Source: Aurelia coerulea
Lineage: Eukaryota > Cnidaria > Scyphozoa > Semaeostomeae > Ulmaridae
Length of the DNA: 64,000 nt
Direction of reading: 5' to 3'
NCBI GenBank assembly: GCA_039566865.1
Contig: CM076949.1
Coordinates: 186,001 to 250,000, forward strand
The position numbers were made by a program, and so were the translations under genes. The notes under the pieces were generated by a model that made no database searches, was not told the DNA's origin, and worked only from the letters and a program-made list of their open reading frames with translations. Positions 33,381-46,200 of the stretch are shown here, one piece after another; within the stretch, counting starts at the first letter, position 1, and each line of letters begins with the position of its first letter.

Positions 33381-35069
33381 AATGTCGAAACGAGATTAAT
33401 TCGAAACGAGGCAACCTTCGGTCGTTACAGAAATGTTCATTCAGCTGTGATGAGCTTTCTGGAGATAAGTAGCCTTCAAAATGAGAAAATTCTTGTTGAA
33501 ACTGAAAGGTTTGTTGATTCTTGGATTGAAGAAACATTCATGTGAATACTTGTTGCCTTTGTTCATTGCTAACGTCACTCAAAACTTGAAATTTGAGGCG
33601 TTTTATTATCTGAGGATTGAACCGACAAGTTAGGCCCATCCCCCATTGCCTGGAGCACTCTGCTCTTCGTACAGTGTTGCTATGGTTTCCATATCGGACG
33701 TGACGTCAAGGGAAATAATTTCGTCCCAATTTTCAATGTGAAAGTCCATGAGTCGTAGTTATAGCGTCCATCAGTCTATCAATAGCAAGAACTACGAACT
33801 TGTAATCAGTCTAGTGTGGCGCCAGAGCAATGAAATTTTTAGGGGATTGGGTACCAGCAGTCAAGTCAAGTTGAAATAACTTTGTGGTTTCAAATTCCGG
33901 TGTTTATGTAACACAATATCAACTGTTATACGATCTGGCCACAGGGAATCAGACAGCGCGATCTTTGATTGGTCAACTCTAACAGACGTTAGAATTTGAA
34001 AATCCCTACACAGATTAACAGGACTGGGTTATAGGACACGACATCAATTACTACGCGTGAAGTACCGGGAATAAGCACACTTCCTACAAGGTAGGCGCCC
34101 TTGATTGTGCGGGAAAATTTTGATAACACCAGTTGTGTCGTAAGATATCACGACAGAGAGCGGAAAGCGACCACTACAACGGACAATGTTTTAAAATTCA
34201 TCTTAACCAAAATCAACAGCCTTCTCTTCCACTCACGGTGACCTAAATCTAAAATTAGACTAGCGAATGAGAGAAATATTGAGCTTTGAAGCCAAAAGCA
34301 TTTGCACCAATGTCAAACACGTGTGGGCTTGCCGATAGAAGTACCCAGAATACGAAACCCTGAATATCAGAGTTGGACAGCAAATATAATTAAATGAGTT
34401 GTGGCAAAGGAAATTATTATGTCTGCATACAATACTCTTTTTGAAATTCTCTATGTTGAAATGAAAGGCTGTTTGCGAAATGCGACTTGCTTTTGCACCA
34501 ATATGACAAATACAAATCGGAGATTCGGTGGAATTTAGTGCAGTGTCTATCTTTAAAACATTATTTCACATACAAATCATTCGTTTCAAACAAACAACTG
34601 TATCTAAGAATAAGTAGAATGGAATTGATCTCACCCCGCTGTCAGAAGAGAGCGAAAATTCGTACCAGCCTTGAAGCTCTATGTCATGCTTGAGTCAAAT
34701 GGCAAGGACCTGAACTCGCTCTTACAAAATAATTTATACACAATAATAATACTTGTTACCCTGTGTTGAAATAACAATGGCACGATAGAAACCCAATCCC
34801 CAAAACATTTGTCAGCCTCACTGGCGATGTCACTAGGGAGCTGAAGTTTCATAATTATTCAAATTAGCTTATTAGGTCCCCAGCGACGCGTTCCGTGCAG
34901 TGGGAATCGAGGAATCTGTTTGGTCAACAAGTGTCAAGACTCTGTGATGAACCAATTAGATGTTGGATTCTGTGGGCACGTGATTTCTTTGCGGGGAGCC
35001 CTCAAACATGGAATGCTGTTCTGCGGTGGTACCCAAGCATAACAAAGACTTGCAGAGAATCCTCAGGCA

Positions 35070-35260
35070 TTGTGGCGCAGTGGTGTAATCCTCTGACTTT
35101 GCAGCCAGAACAGTCAGGTGGACAGGGTTCGATACCCGGTAGAGCCCCATACCACTTGAGCGTCATGACAAGGAGGGGTCGCGGACTCGATTAGGTCTTC
35201 TCTACTTCTGCGATCCCAGCGCTTGGCGCTAAAAAACGCAACTTCACCTTCATTTCACCT
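35070..35260 (+). mobile_element. tRNA-derived SINE with target duplication
   Basis: It starts TTGTGGCGCAGTGGTG (A-box region), has B box GGTTCGATACC at 35126-35136, a non-tRNA body (CACTTGAGCGTCATGACAAG and onward) and a TTCACCTT repeat tail. TCAGGCA flanks both sides (35063-35069 and 35261-35267). Pol III promoter boxes look intact. A truncated copy lies at 3344. Confidence 0.75.
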
Positions 35261-36331
35261 TCAGGCACTTGGGATCTGGGGCTACAATGTCAGGGTGCAT
35301 CTCAGTGTTGGATAAGCGGCATTTCACCAATATTTTACCCTTTTTTCCATCCCAAAACCTTTTACTGTAATCGGATTCATGCGCCAAAATGGAAAAAGTT
35401 TATCTTACGAGAGTACCAAAACATTTAATAGCGCCACTTGAAGAATTTCGGTGAGAGTAGAACTGTAGAAATTAAACAGCGACATGGAAAGGCATTTCAA
35501 ATAAGCCAATGAACAAACAACACATTTTATATCTAACACCAACCAACCTACAATACAGATACATAAACATCGATTGATTATAGTATATCTAATATCCATG
35601 AATTACTACCATAATAATTACCCTAAAGATTGACATGGAACGATTTCAAACAACTACGTTGACTATATTTTTATTTACAGAGAATTTAGATTCCATTAAT
35701 TTGGAATGCAACGAAATCAAAATTACTAAGCTAAGCAGCAAATTATTTCCATTTTAAACACAGCTGTGACTTTTCGACAACATCATGGCCCATGACATTT
35801 TTAGCTTGCTACTAACCAATAGCTTCCAAATAATGAACAAGGGAACTAAAGTATCCAATTCGTGCATGCCCACCGTACATATTCGTCCATGGCCACCTTG
35901 TCCCCTCACCAAACCCAGAGAAAGCCAGAAATGTATGGTAAAAATATGACAAACACCTTGTTGAAATTTTGCACACGATATGCATATTTGGGTGGTGAAG
36001 TTTTGTTAGCTGACCATTATGCATCGAGATCATACCATACGCAAAAAAATCTACCAGATATCTGGCAATACCAAAGTTTCGATACTCAACAATTATAATA
36101 ATACAAGGCTAGCTTGAATTGGCCTTTCATAGATGGCCTTGTCTTTGGTTCGTATTATTGTCAGGACTAGTACAAACGGGAATTCGGTTATTGGAGAATT
36201 TTGTCATGGGTCAAACGTTGTCATGTCATGAAATCAGAATATAACATTCACTAAACTGATGCATCAAATCAACGCATCCAATTTCAATTCGATAAAAGTC
36301 TAAAATATTCTTTCCTTACAGCATCCCTAGT

Positions 36332-37251
36332 CTATTTCCCTTGTGATGATGCTGTGTATTTTGAGCTTAACCTTCCTAGGTTATTTAAAACTGCAGAATG
36401 TGATCCTGAAAGGTGTGATCCTGTAAGATGTGATGCTGATGGTGTCTCATGCCCAAATGGCAACAAACTTTTACGAACATCGCTAGGCCCAAGCAATCTA
36501 CTTTCAGCAGTTGGCAACCTTTTATCTCCCCCAAATAGTCTGGAATCACTGGCGCCTAAGAGCCGAGTCTCTGAGCTAAATAGCCTGCTTTCTGCCCCAA
36601 ACATGCGGCGTTCTGCACCGAAAAGGCGACTTTCCCCACCTAGAAATCGAGATTCTGCACTGAAATATCTTCTGTGTTCCATATGGTCTGAATGGAAGCG
36701 CTCGAAAAGGTCACTGGGTCGTAAATGGGGTTTCTGAGCAGCCGAAAGTGATGAACTGATGGGTGATAATCTTCTGGGGCTTGGTTTACGAGTCAAGTCA
36801 GTTGGGCAAAGGCCATGATTGTTCAAAGGATGGGTAGGATGTGAATCCACTTTAACCGGTTGAAAATAGGACGATTTATCACGATTTAAGAATGATGTAT
36901 GACGATGTCTTTCTGATTCATGGTGGGTTTCACGATCAATCGACATATTCATGATTCCTCTTTCATGTTGCAACAAACGATTTGGCTTCTCTATTTCTGT
37001 TACAGATCTTTCACTGCCTCTGCGGTGATACATTGATTCAAGATGCGGAGGAGAACTACGCTCTCGATCAAACAAGCCACGGTAACTGCTTCCAATAGGA
37101 TGGGCGAGGGCATCGAAGGAAAATGGAGGCTCAAAATCAGATCTCTTTTGAATTCCTGTTAAGTTGTCACGTCCAGGGAAATATGGATGATGTCTGCTTT
37201 GAAATGTGTGTCGTTCTGGTTCACGGGAAAATGAGGCACGATGGAGACCAC
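36332..37251 (-). CDS. AUTS2-family last exon (stop codon)
   Basis: The acceptor is TTTTCCTTGCAG, with two bases completing Gly. It encodes GLHRASFSREPERHTFQ, FDALAHPIGSSYRGLFDRER and a Ser/His/Arg-rich tail. About seven imperfect copies of (G/A)ESRLFG follow, then TAG at 36334-36332. Confidence 0.9.
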
Positions 37252-40200
37252 CTGCAAGGAAAATACCGACAGAAATTTACAAACACTTTCTGAACAAAGT
37301 AAAGTTGAATACATGTAAAATTCCCAGATTTTGAAAACAAATCGTAGAAGTGAATCAGTTTTGACTCATGTAAACCATAAAATGTTACGTAGGATGCAGA
37401 AACTCTGTATAAAAGACTAAACTTGCAGAAAACCAAAAATTAACAAAGTTATATACTGGGAATGATATTACCTACAGAAATTTTTTCACTTAATCTAGAA
37501 AATCAAAAGAATAATTTTGCTTCTTTCTTGCACCACATTTCTTATTCTCATTTGAGTAATTAATGTCAGTAGCAATTTCCTTTTCAATGAAATTTGCTGT
37601 TAAATATCCACGAAGGTATCGGAGAGCCCATGCTCATATAAATAATGGGAACGAGAGCCAGGAAACTAATAAGAAACTCTAAGAAATTTTTTGGTGCTCA
37701 AAACTGAGGAAATAAAAAAATCTCAATAATCAGTCAAAGTCATAGTTTTCCATAGAAGAATCCAACATATGTTCGAAATCTTTAAAAAGGTTGGGTGTAG
37801 AATATTTCGATCTATTTCTTTAATTGAATGGCTTGAAAGAAATATTAGTTTATTTGCTATAATTCTGCCATTCGACTTTTGCGAAAGCTTCAATATTTTT
37901 AGAATTAGAGGGTTTCCCCTTCGTCTTTAAGATTCAAGAAAAGTTTTGAGAAAAATTAAACCATCGTAATTTCCAAACTTTTTGGAAGAAACGAAGAATC
38001 CTTTTCAAGCAAACCATAAATTATGAATGTCTACAAATTAATATCAGGCAAAAATCTGTCACTCTTCAGGTTAAAGATTTAGAAATTTTAATGGCGTCAC
38101 TTCCCCAATAGTTGAATATACAGTACGAAAAATATAAAAGATTTCTGAATAATCCAACGGTAGAATTATGGCAAATTAGCTGAAATTTCGTTCAAGCCAT
38201 TCAATTCAAAGAAATTGACAAAGAATTTTAGACCAACCTTTTTCAACATTTGGCACATTCAATGCTATTCATGGTTCAATCTTAAAAAGTACATGTGCTA
38301 CAACGTAATGTATGCTATGCTAATGTGATCTTAAACGAAACGAAGTGAACTTACCAGTAGTTGGGTGAACATTCTTTGGGCTGACAGACAAATGAGATCG
38401 CATTGATGGATGAAAAGGAAATTCTCTTTCATAATTTGCACGCGAAGGCACAGCTTGAAAGGCGTGAAGTCCTCCTCTGTTGCCAATTAGAGCTTCAGGA
38501 TTCATGTGACTTGTCCTTTCCGCTTGCTTCAATGAAAGAAAATAAGATAAATTAGGAGAAATACAAAACTCAATAACAAAACTGTTTCAATATCATAATG
38601 TGACATGGGGCATTCACTGACCATCATCTACAGTCGTTGCATCTCGAGGGCAACTGTTTTTAGAAATAAATTGCTTTCCATAAATTGCGAGGTTTCACCA
38701 AATATTTATTTGTGGTAAAGGATGTAAAGGCTAAAGGATCGATCAAAATCAAACATTGAATCTTTCCATAAAATCAAAATCAAACATTGAAATCTAAAAC
38801 ATAATTGATTCGATGAACTTTTTATCTGCTCTTCATGAACCTTTTGGTCGTTCAACTGACATTCTATCTTACAAAAATTATGATTCGCTTTCAAAAATTT
38901 TATTTCCTCAAAAATATCAATCTGCAATTTTACTGCAGCCAACATTCAACATTTTATTAATGTTTAATGATAGAAATGAAATTACCTCTTTCTGGGCTTT
39001 TGTAATGAGATGTGCAATTTTTACATGGAGCGAACACCATTTGCCTGGTTTCTATAGATTGAAATAAAATTCATTTAATGAAATGGCCTTAAGCAAACTA
39101 CAGCCAAATGAGCCTTTTGATATTCATGGAGAAAAACAATGCATTGTTGAGAATGCTGCAAGCCAAAGTCCTTCTTAGTAGCTTTAAAAGATAACACACT
39201 TTTAAATTTCATTCTAAATTTTAATCTGTTTTCATTCTCTGTATCAAGCTTCCTATTCATCGTTCCTCCAAAAAATTTATTTCTTTCTGGGAAAGGAGGC
39301 CACGGTGAATCTTCCAATTTTTGCTCTATTCTCACATTAAAGAAATGTGAACCGGAGATACTTTATGTAACAAAATTGAACTGCTGTGAATATAGATGTC
39401 TTTCTTTAAAATAGTTACCAGTAACATGAAATGTCGGAAAACGTCATTTGTTATATCTGAAGACGATAGAAAAAAGGAAGTCAAAGGATTCATACCGGAA
39501 CCGGTTTTGGCAGATGAGAATGTGATGTAGATCCAGGGACCGGTGGTAGGTATGGCATTCCACCATAATACTGCAAAAAAGAAATTTAAAGAACTAATCA
39601 TCAACTCAATTCTTGCAATAAACTTCTTTACTTGGAAATTAATGATTTCGGACTGCTAGTTCTGCAGAACAGTATTGATATGGGAAGAACATAAAGAATC
39701 GACTCACAACCTCAGCAAAATCCTGCAATCATCATAATAACGCTTATGAATAATCGAGGAGGGGTGGGGAGGGAAGGGAAGGGGGAGGAGGTGTTCGGTG
39801 TTCAATGATCAACTTCAATGGAAATATGAAGGTGGATGTTGATTCTGTAGCAAATCTTCACCAACAGCAAATTCAAAATATTTTGGCTGTGCAGTTTTAC
39901 TTCTGCAAGCCCACGTTGGTTGCTCTTGTTGTTTAGTGGGCGATTCGCAAATCGTTGTTGAGACGTCCTGCTTAAAATATTTTGTCTGACAACAGTCGCA
40001 GCAAATCGTTAGATGAGATTGAAAAGAGATGAAGATATCCGCCAAAAACCAACCATTACGAAGGAGAAATAAACTCAAAGACTTTCTGAGGGTGGGACTA
40101 GACTGATTACAATGAGTCCCAGTAATCGCTATCCAAAACGAGGCTATTACACCAGACCGAGATCGCTCTTACTGGGACTCATATTAAATGGCCGTTCCTC

Positions 40201-43200
40201 TAATGCTAATAATGCAGTAGATGATTCGAAATACTGAAAACAAACCTTTGGAGGACGTTATTTCAACCCTTTTTAAGGTATTTAATCATTAATCCGGCGT
40301 TTGCAAGTGCATTTAATAGGAAAACGAGCACGATCCGTTTGGGTGGAAAAAGGGCCTAAGTGGAAATTTTCGAGAATTTCCCCCACAGCTTTGAAAAAAG
40401 AAAGGGTCGTTATTTTGCGAATTTTGGAGATAAGTTCAAGGTTAAAAGTGTTATAGTGAAAGAATACGGTTTCCCGTCGATTTTTGGCATGCCGAAGCCG
40501 TTTTCTCCTCGCAAAATGGAGTTACGGCCCAAAATGGGGTAGGCCAAAATTTTACCCCATTTTTGCGGCGCCCGCGCGCAGCCCCTGAGGGCGATATTGA
40601 ACCCCAAATGGCGTTATTAGACTCGCAGACAAGTAGTCTCTTGTAAACTTTTTACCATTTTGAAATCAGGCTAATAACCATCGAGCATCAAGTCCAAAAG
40701 TAACCTCGGGTCAGAAAATCGCAACATTTTTTTCCAACCCCCTTTTATGACGTCATAACGACCCAAAACTTCATGAAACCCCAAAATTCTGATGCGCCGT
40801 GGTCTTTTACCTCCAGTCAAACCTTCATCTCCCCCATGATTGCTACTGAATTTTTGAAAATAGGGATGAAATGGAGGCCATTTTTGAATGGGAATCAATA
40901 GGGATGGGCCCCAAAATCACCAAATATGGCAAATTTCTCCCGTAAGCGCAGACGGATGGGGTTCAAACCCCCTTCAACTGGGGCACATTATGACTTTTAA
41001 GGTATACCAAAAATCGGTTTTTCAATTTTTTGTCCCGTTTTCCCGTGACAGCGACCCAAAGTTGACTGATTTTCTGCCAAGCAATAAGTCTTTGGAATTT
41101 GGAATAATTAATGAGGCCTTTGTTATCAAATAGCCAATCAAATTGCGAATTTGACCTACCCGGTACCAGGGTCAGTACTGACGTAGGAAACTGGCCCTCG
41201 GAACCAGGTTGATTACGGCAATATTTTTGGACTGACTTTTTTCACTTTTGAACGCCCTTGGGAACGAGGCTGCTATACACGGTCATGTACAAAGTATACA
41301 GCCAAATACAACGCCATTAGAATCTCTGCAAATTCGATTGATTGATGTTGACCAACGGAAACTCGAAGCTCAAAGCAGAGTTTCAAGGAGCTTGGCCGGA
41401 CAAAACAAAGTCTTATGAACAAGAATACCATGAAAACAGTTGGCGACAATATCAATTGTACGTAGGTACTATTTTGCTGCTTTCGCTAAGCATTAACTGA
41501 TTTATTGTGAAGTTTTCAAATCAATGTGTTTCATTTGAAAACTACAAATGTTTGTGCTTTTCTGCCTAGGCCCTTATCGAAACGAGGCAGTCATAGTCAT
41601 TTCAAAATAATGGCGTTTGATTATGAGTCGTAGTTAGGAGCGTCCGGCAGTATTTCAATAGCGATAACTACGACCATATCATCAGTCTAGGGTGGGACCA
41701 CTCTTTTAGAAGGCATCAACCTGCTAAACGGAAACGGGGTACGAACATACAAAAGAGGCTGATAAATACTGAATGAGGGGAGGGAATACTCCATAGGACT
41801 AAGCTGCGGAACAGGGGATAAAATGCAAAAGGCAGATATACTCAGCGACAATACTTACGGGGGGAGGGAATACTCCAGTTGGTGGCACCATAGAACTAAA
41901 CGGAGGATGAAAATGTTGATGTTGATGAGAATGTTGATGTTGGTGTTGATGAATATGTTGATGCTGATGCTGATGTTTTGTTGATTCTTGCGTTGATGTG
42001 AGGCTGTTTGAAGATGGTGGCCTGTTTTCTGAATGATGCTTAGGTGAACGACTTCGGGATTCTCTTCGTATTATTTCCCGGCCTAAAAGAAAGGATTGCT
42101 CAACTGTCAAGTCTTTGTAATCGATGAGCAATACCACAGGGAACCCAGGAATAATTACCAAACTAAAACGCCTTTGTTCTCAAAATGGAATATCCTGATT
42201 GTTTTCTATAACAGAAAAACAATGAAATATCATGATGATTTTCAGTTCAGAAATTGTGATTGGCATGTAAGAAATATTCTGAATGGTGCATTCTTAAAAT
42301 GCAAGCAAGATCAAATCTGCTCAGTAGCGGAAGAAAGTAAAGAAAACAAGAAAAATTGATTACCTTTCAGACTAGATATGAAACTCTTAGATTTGTCTGA
42401 TGTAATTGTCGTACCCGTCAAATCGATTTGATGATGGACCGACTTTCTTATAACTGTATCATCAATATTCAAGGTGGAAGATTTGATGGGAGAGATTCCT
42501 CTCATTGTTGCAGATATTTTTGTCTCTTCAAATCTCCTAAACTGGAATCCAGTCTCTTTTCTCATCGTTATCTCCATGGGTGAAATAGATTTGTCTTGCT
42601 TTAGTTCTGACGTCATGGTTGCAATGCTCTTTGTTTGGGTTTCAATTTCCGCTGGTTCAGAAGATGCTAACGTGGTTGTTGTTGTTGTTGTCAATGAGCA
42701 CGTGTCTTCTTCCATTGAGGAAACGACAGTTGCAGATCCACGCATGCCTTGTATTGCATTTATACTGAAGTCTGAAAGAGGTTCTGTAAAATACAAACGA
42801 GATTCAAGCATTACAAATTGACATCTCATCAGCGCATGGGAAATATGGGTTCGAGGCTGGCTCACGGATACCGTCTTACATTGGGCTGGTAAACTGAATG
42901 GATATGGTATCCCAGAAATTTGGAACCAAATTAGGCCACAAAAGTAGTCCGCTGCTCAATCTGAAATAGTGAGCTTCCTATAGAGATGATCAAACGACAA
43001 AATTTTTGGAGAACATTCGAAAACTGATTGATTGAACCTATCGGTATTGGCCTTCAAAATTGTCAACTTTAAATGTCAAAAGTATGTCCTGTTAACTTAA
43101 ATCCTATTATATATGGGACCAGCTACCCACCCGTAAATTTTGAGAAATACCGCATGAGACTGGAAGATAAGCTTGCTGCCTTGAGCTTGCTGGAAGTTGG

Positions 43201-46200
43201 ATGAAATTACTGGTTAAAGTAAAATCAGATAATGTTTTGGTTGTATTGATATAACTAACATCCAGTTATGGACTAGCCTAAGCCAGAAATCAACTTACAA
43301 ATCGGTTTTCTTTTAAAGTAATCAAATTTCATCGCACCCTGTCCTCGCGACTTATCTTTTACCATTACGACTGCGATTATAAATGACCAGATTCAATTAT
43401 TAATCGCATTTATATAAACCTTTTAACATGGTTTGAAATATTCATAACTTTTTGAGATTGAAGACGCTTCAGGGCACATCAAATTCATTTCATCAACTAA
43501 TCTAATGATAGGCAACATGCCTTAAGCTCAAATGACTTGGATGAAAAACAAGGAATGGTCGCCATCTTGACCGTATCAAAGCTGCTGTCGTTTGCAATAT
43601 TGTTTGGATATTTGTCTAATTGCCTGTTCCCTATTTACTTGTCTGCTTGTTGGTTAATGCATCAGGCATTCAGTTAAAGATTAAATTTCACCCGGGTTCC
43701 TTTGCAGGCATGCCGCAATTTCAGACTGATGGAAAAGTTTGACTTTAGTTTACTTTCTATTAATTCAACGTTAAACTGCTGCATCGTCGATCCATATTTT
43801 CTGCTTAGGCCAAATTCAATGTTCTAACAGTCTAAAATCGCAGCGTGACTGCAAAGGACCCTCTGGGTGACGATGACTCTTTAAACTTGCATGATACGTC
43901 TCTATCTTGCTAGAAGGGGCACGTAAAGCTGGGATTTGACACTCAATAGTATATCTTCTTGTCAGTATCTATATACGGTAAAACCGTAAAACCTTTCAAT
44001 TAATCAGAAAATTGCAGAAAATAACCATGGCAGGGTTGAAAAAACGAACGAGGTTCATGTGAGTTGCAAACAAGTTCTATCCTATGATCTTATTTGCCCT
44101 GGACGTCCTCGAGACATCAGAGATCAATTTGACATCAGATAGGATGTGAACTATGGAGTGTGACAATATACTAAATGCTTATAGTTAAAAGGTGTTGTTT
44201 TTGAAGTCAAATAAGAGCCATAAAACGGCAAGGCTGCAAATATGATAAAAATCGAAAATGAGGTTCAGCCGACGACAAAATGAAGTGTGAGTCACGTTGC
44301 TGTGAAGGTGTTGCTGTGAAGGAGGTCACAAGTAATATAAAATATCTTTAAAGAAATTAGTTCATTCATGATGGAATTAGTTCAGCGTGGCAGACACAAA
44401 ACCAGTGAGTTAGGTTTACTTAACTCCTCGTCAATCAAGCCAGGGATATTTGTTAGTTGACACAAAACCTACTGGTCCTTAATCTTTTAAGCTCTTTTTC
44501 TATTCCATGTTATGCAATTAATACCAAGGAATTTTCCTCCAAATCCGTTTGAAAACAGTTTACGTTTGACGATTGGTCGACCTGAGCAAGGCCTACAAAT
44601 TAATTTAGGTTTATCTGTTAAAAGTTATTCCAATGTTGATCTTCAAGAATCGTAAGAGATTACAGGGATTTTTAAGAAATCAAACGGTTTTTAAAAATAA
44701 CCAATCTGATTTCAACAAAGGTGTTTAAATAAAGCACTTCAATCCTTTTTAAGCTTCAGAAGTATATCCTTGAGTTAAGAAATATTCCAATGTAATAAAA
44801 TTCGTCTTAACTTTAATTTTGCCAAATCCTTTCATTTGGTTTTAGGAATAAGTTGTTAGATCTAGGCAACGTCCATAAGTCATGAAGGTGTTTCTTAGGC
44901 AACGAATAAGCCCTAAATAAGACTGGTTCATTTACTGGATTTGTCTTTGGTTTTGTATCTTATGACTCTCAATGTGAGTGAGAACTAATCACTTGTTGAA
45001 AAGTTCATATGAAACTGAAGAATCTAGCAACAACAACAACAACGACAATACAATAAGCAACAATAGCAACTCAAGTGGCTGTGTGGCGCCTTCGCAGTGT
45101 CTATGCTTTTTGAAGTGAAAGGGATTTATATGATTTGGATAATGTCTTTGATAGTATCCTTTTCCTAAAATTTCTAGCAGACTCTGACCTATAATATGGG
45201 GTGATTATGCATCAACATTTCTTATCATTTCGTCACCATTCTAATCAACTCTATAACTTTTTTAACCATTAAAATGTACTGTCTGCTCGATTCTATCTCC
45301 TTTCGTTCTTCGATGCATTCAAAACAAACGTTTGATAAACCGAAGCAATGGACCGTTGCGCTAAAGATGATGTCCAGATTTTACCATGACCCTTTCCACC
45401 TAAATGAATTCGATGGATTTGATTGGTTGAGTTTCATGAAACGCAAAGGATCATGGTAAAAAAATCCCTTTCGCCATCCTTAGCGCAAGCATGCATTGCA
45501 CAAGTATTACGCGGAGGAGGGAAATACTTACTACGCGGAGGAGGGGTCTTCTCTGCTTCTTCTTTACAGACAGTTAATTCTTTGTTTTCTACCTGTCAGA
45601 AAAAATAAAAAGAACTTGATTCAATAAAACTCAAGGAATGAACAGAAACACTTCTGACACACTTTAAGTGATATTTTAAGAGCTTCTTAATGATAAACCA
45701 GCAGGTGCTTCATGTATTTGCGAATGGTTGCAAAATAAATGGTGTTTCAGAAAATAAGTAACCAGTTTTGTTTGGCATTCTTCAGAAAATGTTAACTTCT
45801 AAATCAATTTTATATACAGTATACCATCTGAACTGAAGGATAATCTATCTTCTTTCCAGTGAAATCTAGGTTGGGAGTATTTGTTGACTTATTCATCATG
45901 TAACGTGTGGCCTATTTCAGATGCCAGAAAGAGACAGGATATTTACATAGACAAACATCCATCTTCACGAGAGCTTATTTCATCATTCTTAAATGCTTCT
46001 CATGTGAATGATTTTGTCTGATTCCTAACTTACGGCATTACCATTATTGTAACTCAGAAAAATACCCTTCAATATGGTCTCAGGTCTGTGCGATACTTTG
46101 GAGCAAAGTGCTGGAATAGCATTCCTGTTGATCTTAAATTTTCACTGTCTTCTTTTGTAGCTTTTGTCGAAAACTCAAAGCCTACTTTTTTGAGAATAAC

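Larger units (their letters stand above)
31910..36331. other. Intergenic region, repeats only
   Basis: No gene was recognised. It holds a relic of the TTAAAGAG MITE family (about 33186-33380), one copy of a dispersed AGACTGATTACAA-type repeat (about 33750-33830; others at 40095-40190 and 41625-41700), the intact-looking SINE at 35070, and the 3' flank of the AUTS2-family gene. Short frames in it are not convincing. Confidence 0.5.

Noticed and set aside
39075..39335. Minus-strand frame LEDSPWPPFPERNKFFGG as the missing AUTS2 exon before KPGKWC
   Set aside because: Position and faint P-F spacing were suggestive, but no donor gives a phase-0 exit and the rest of the frame is unlike the family.
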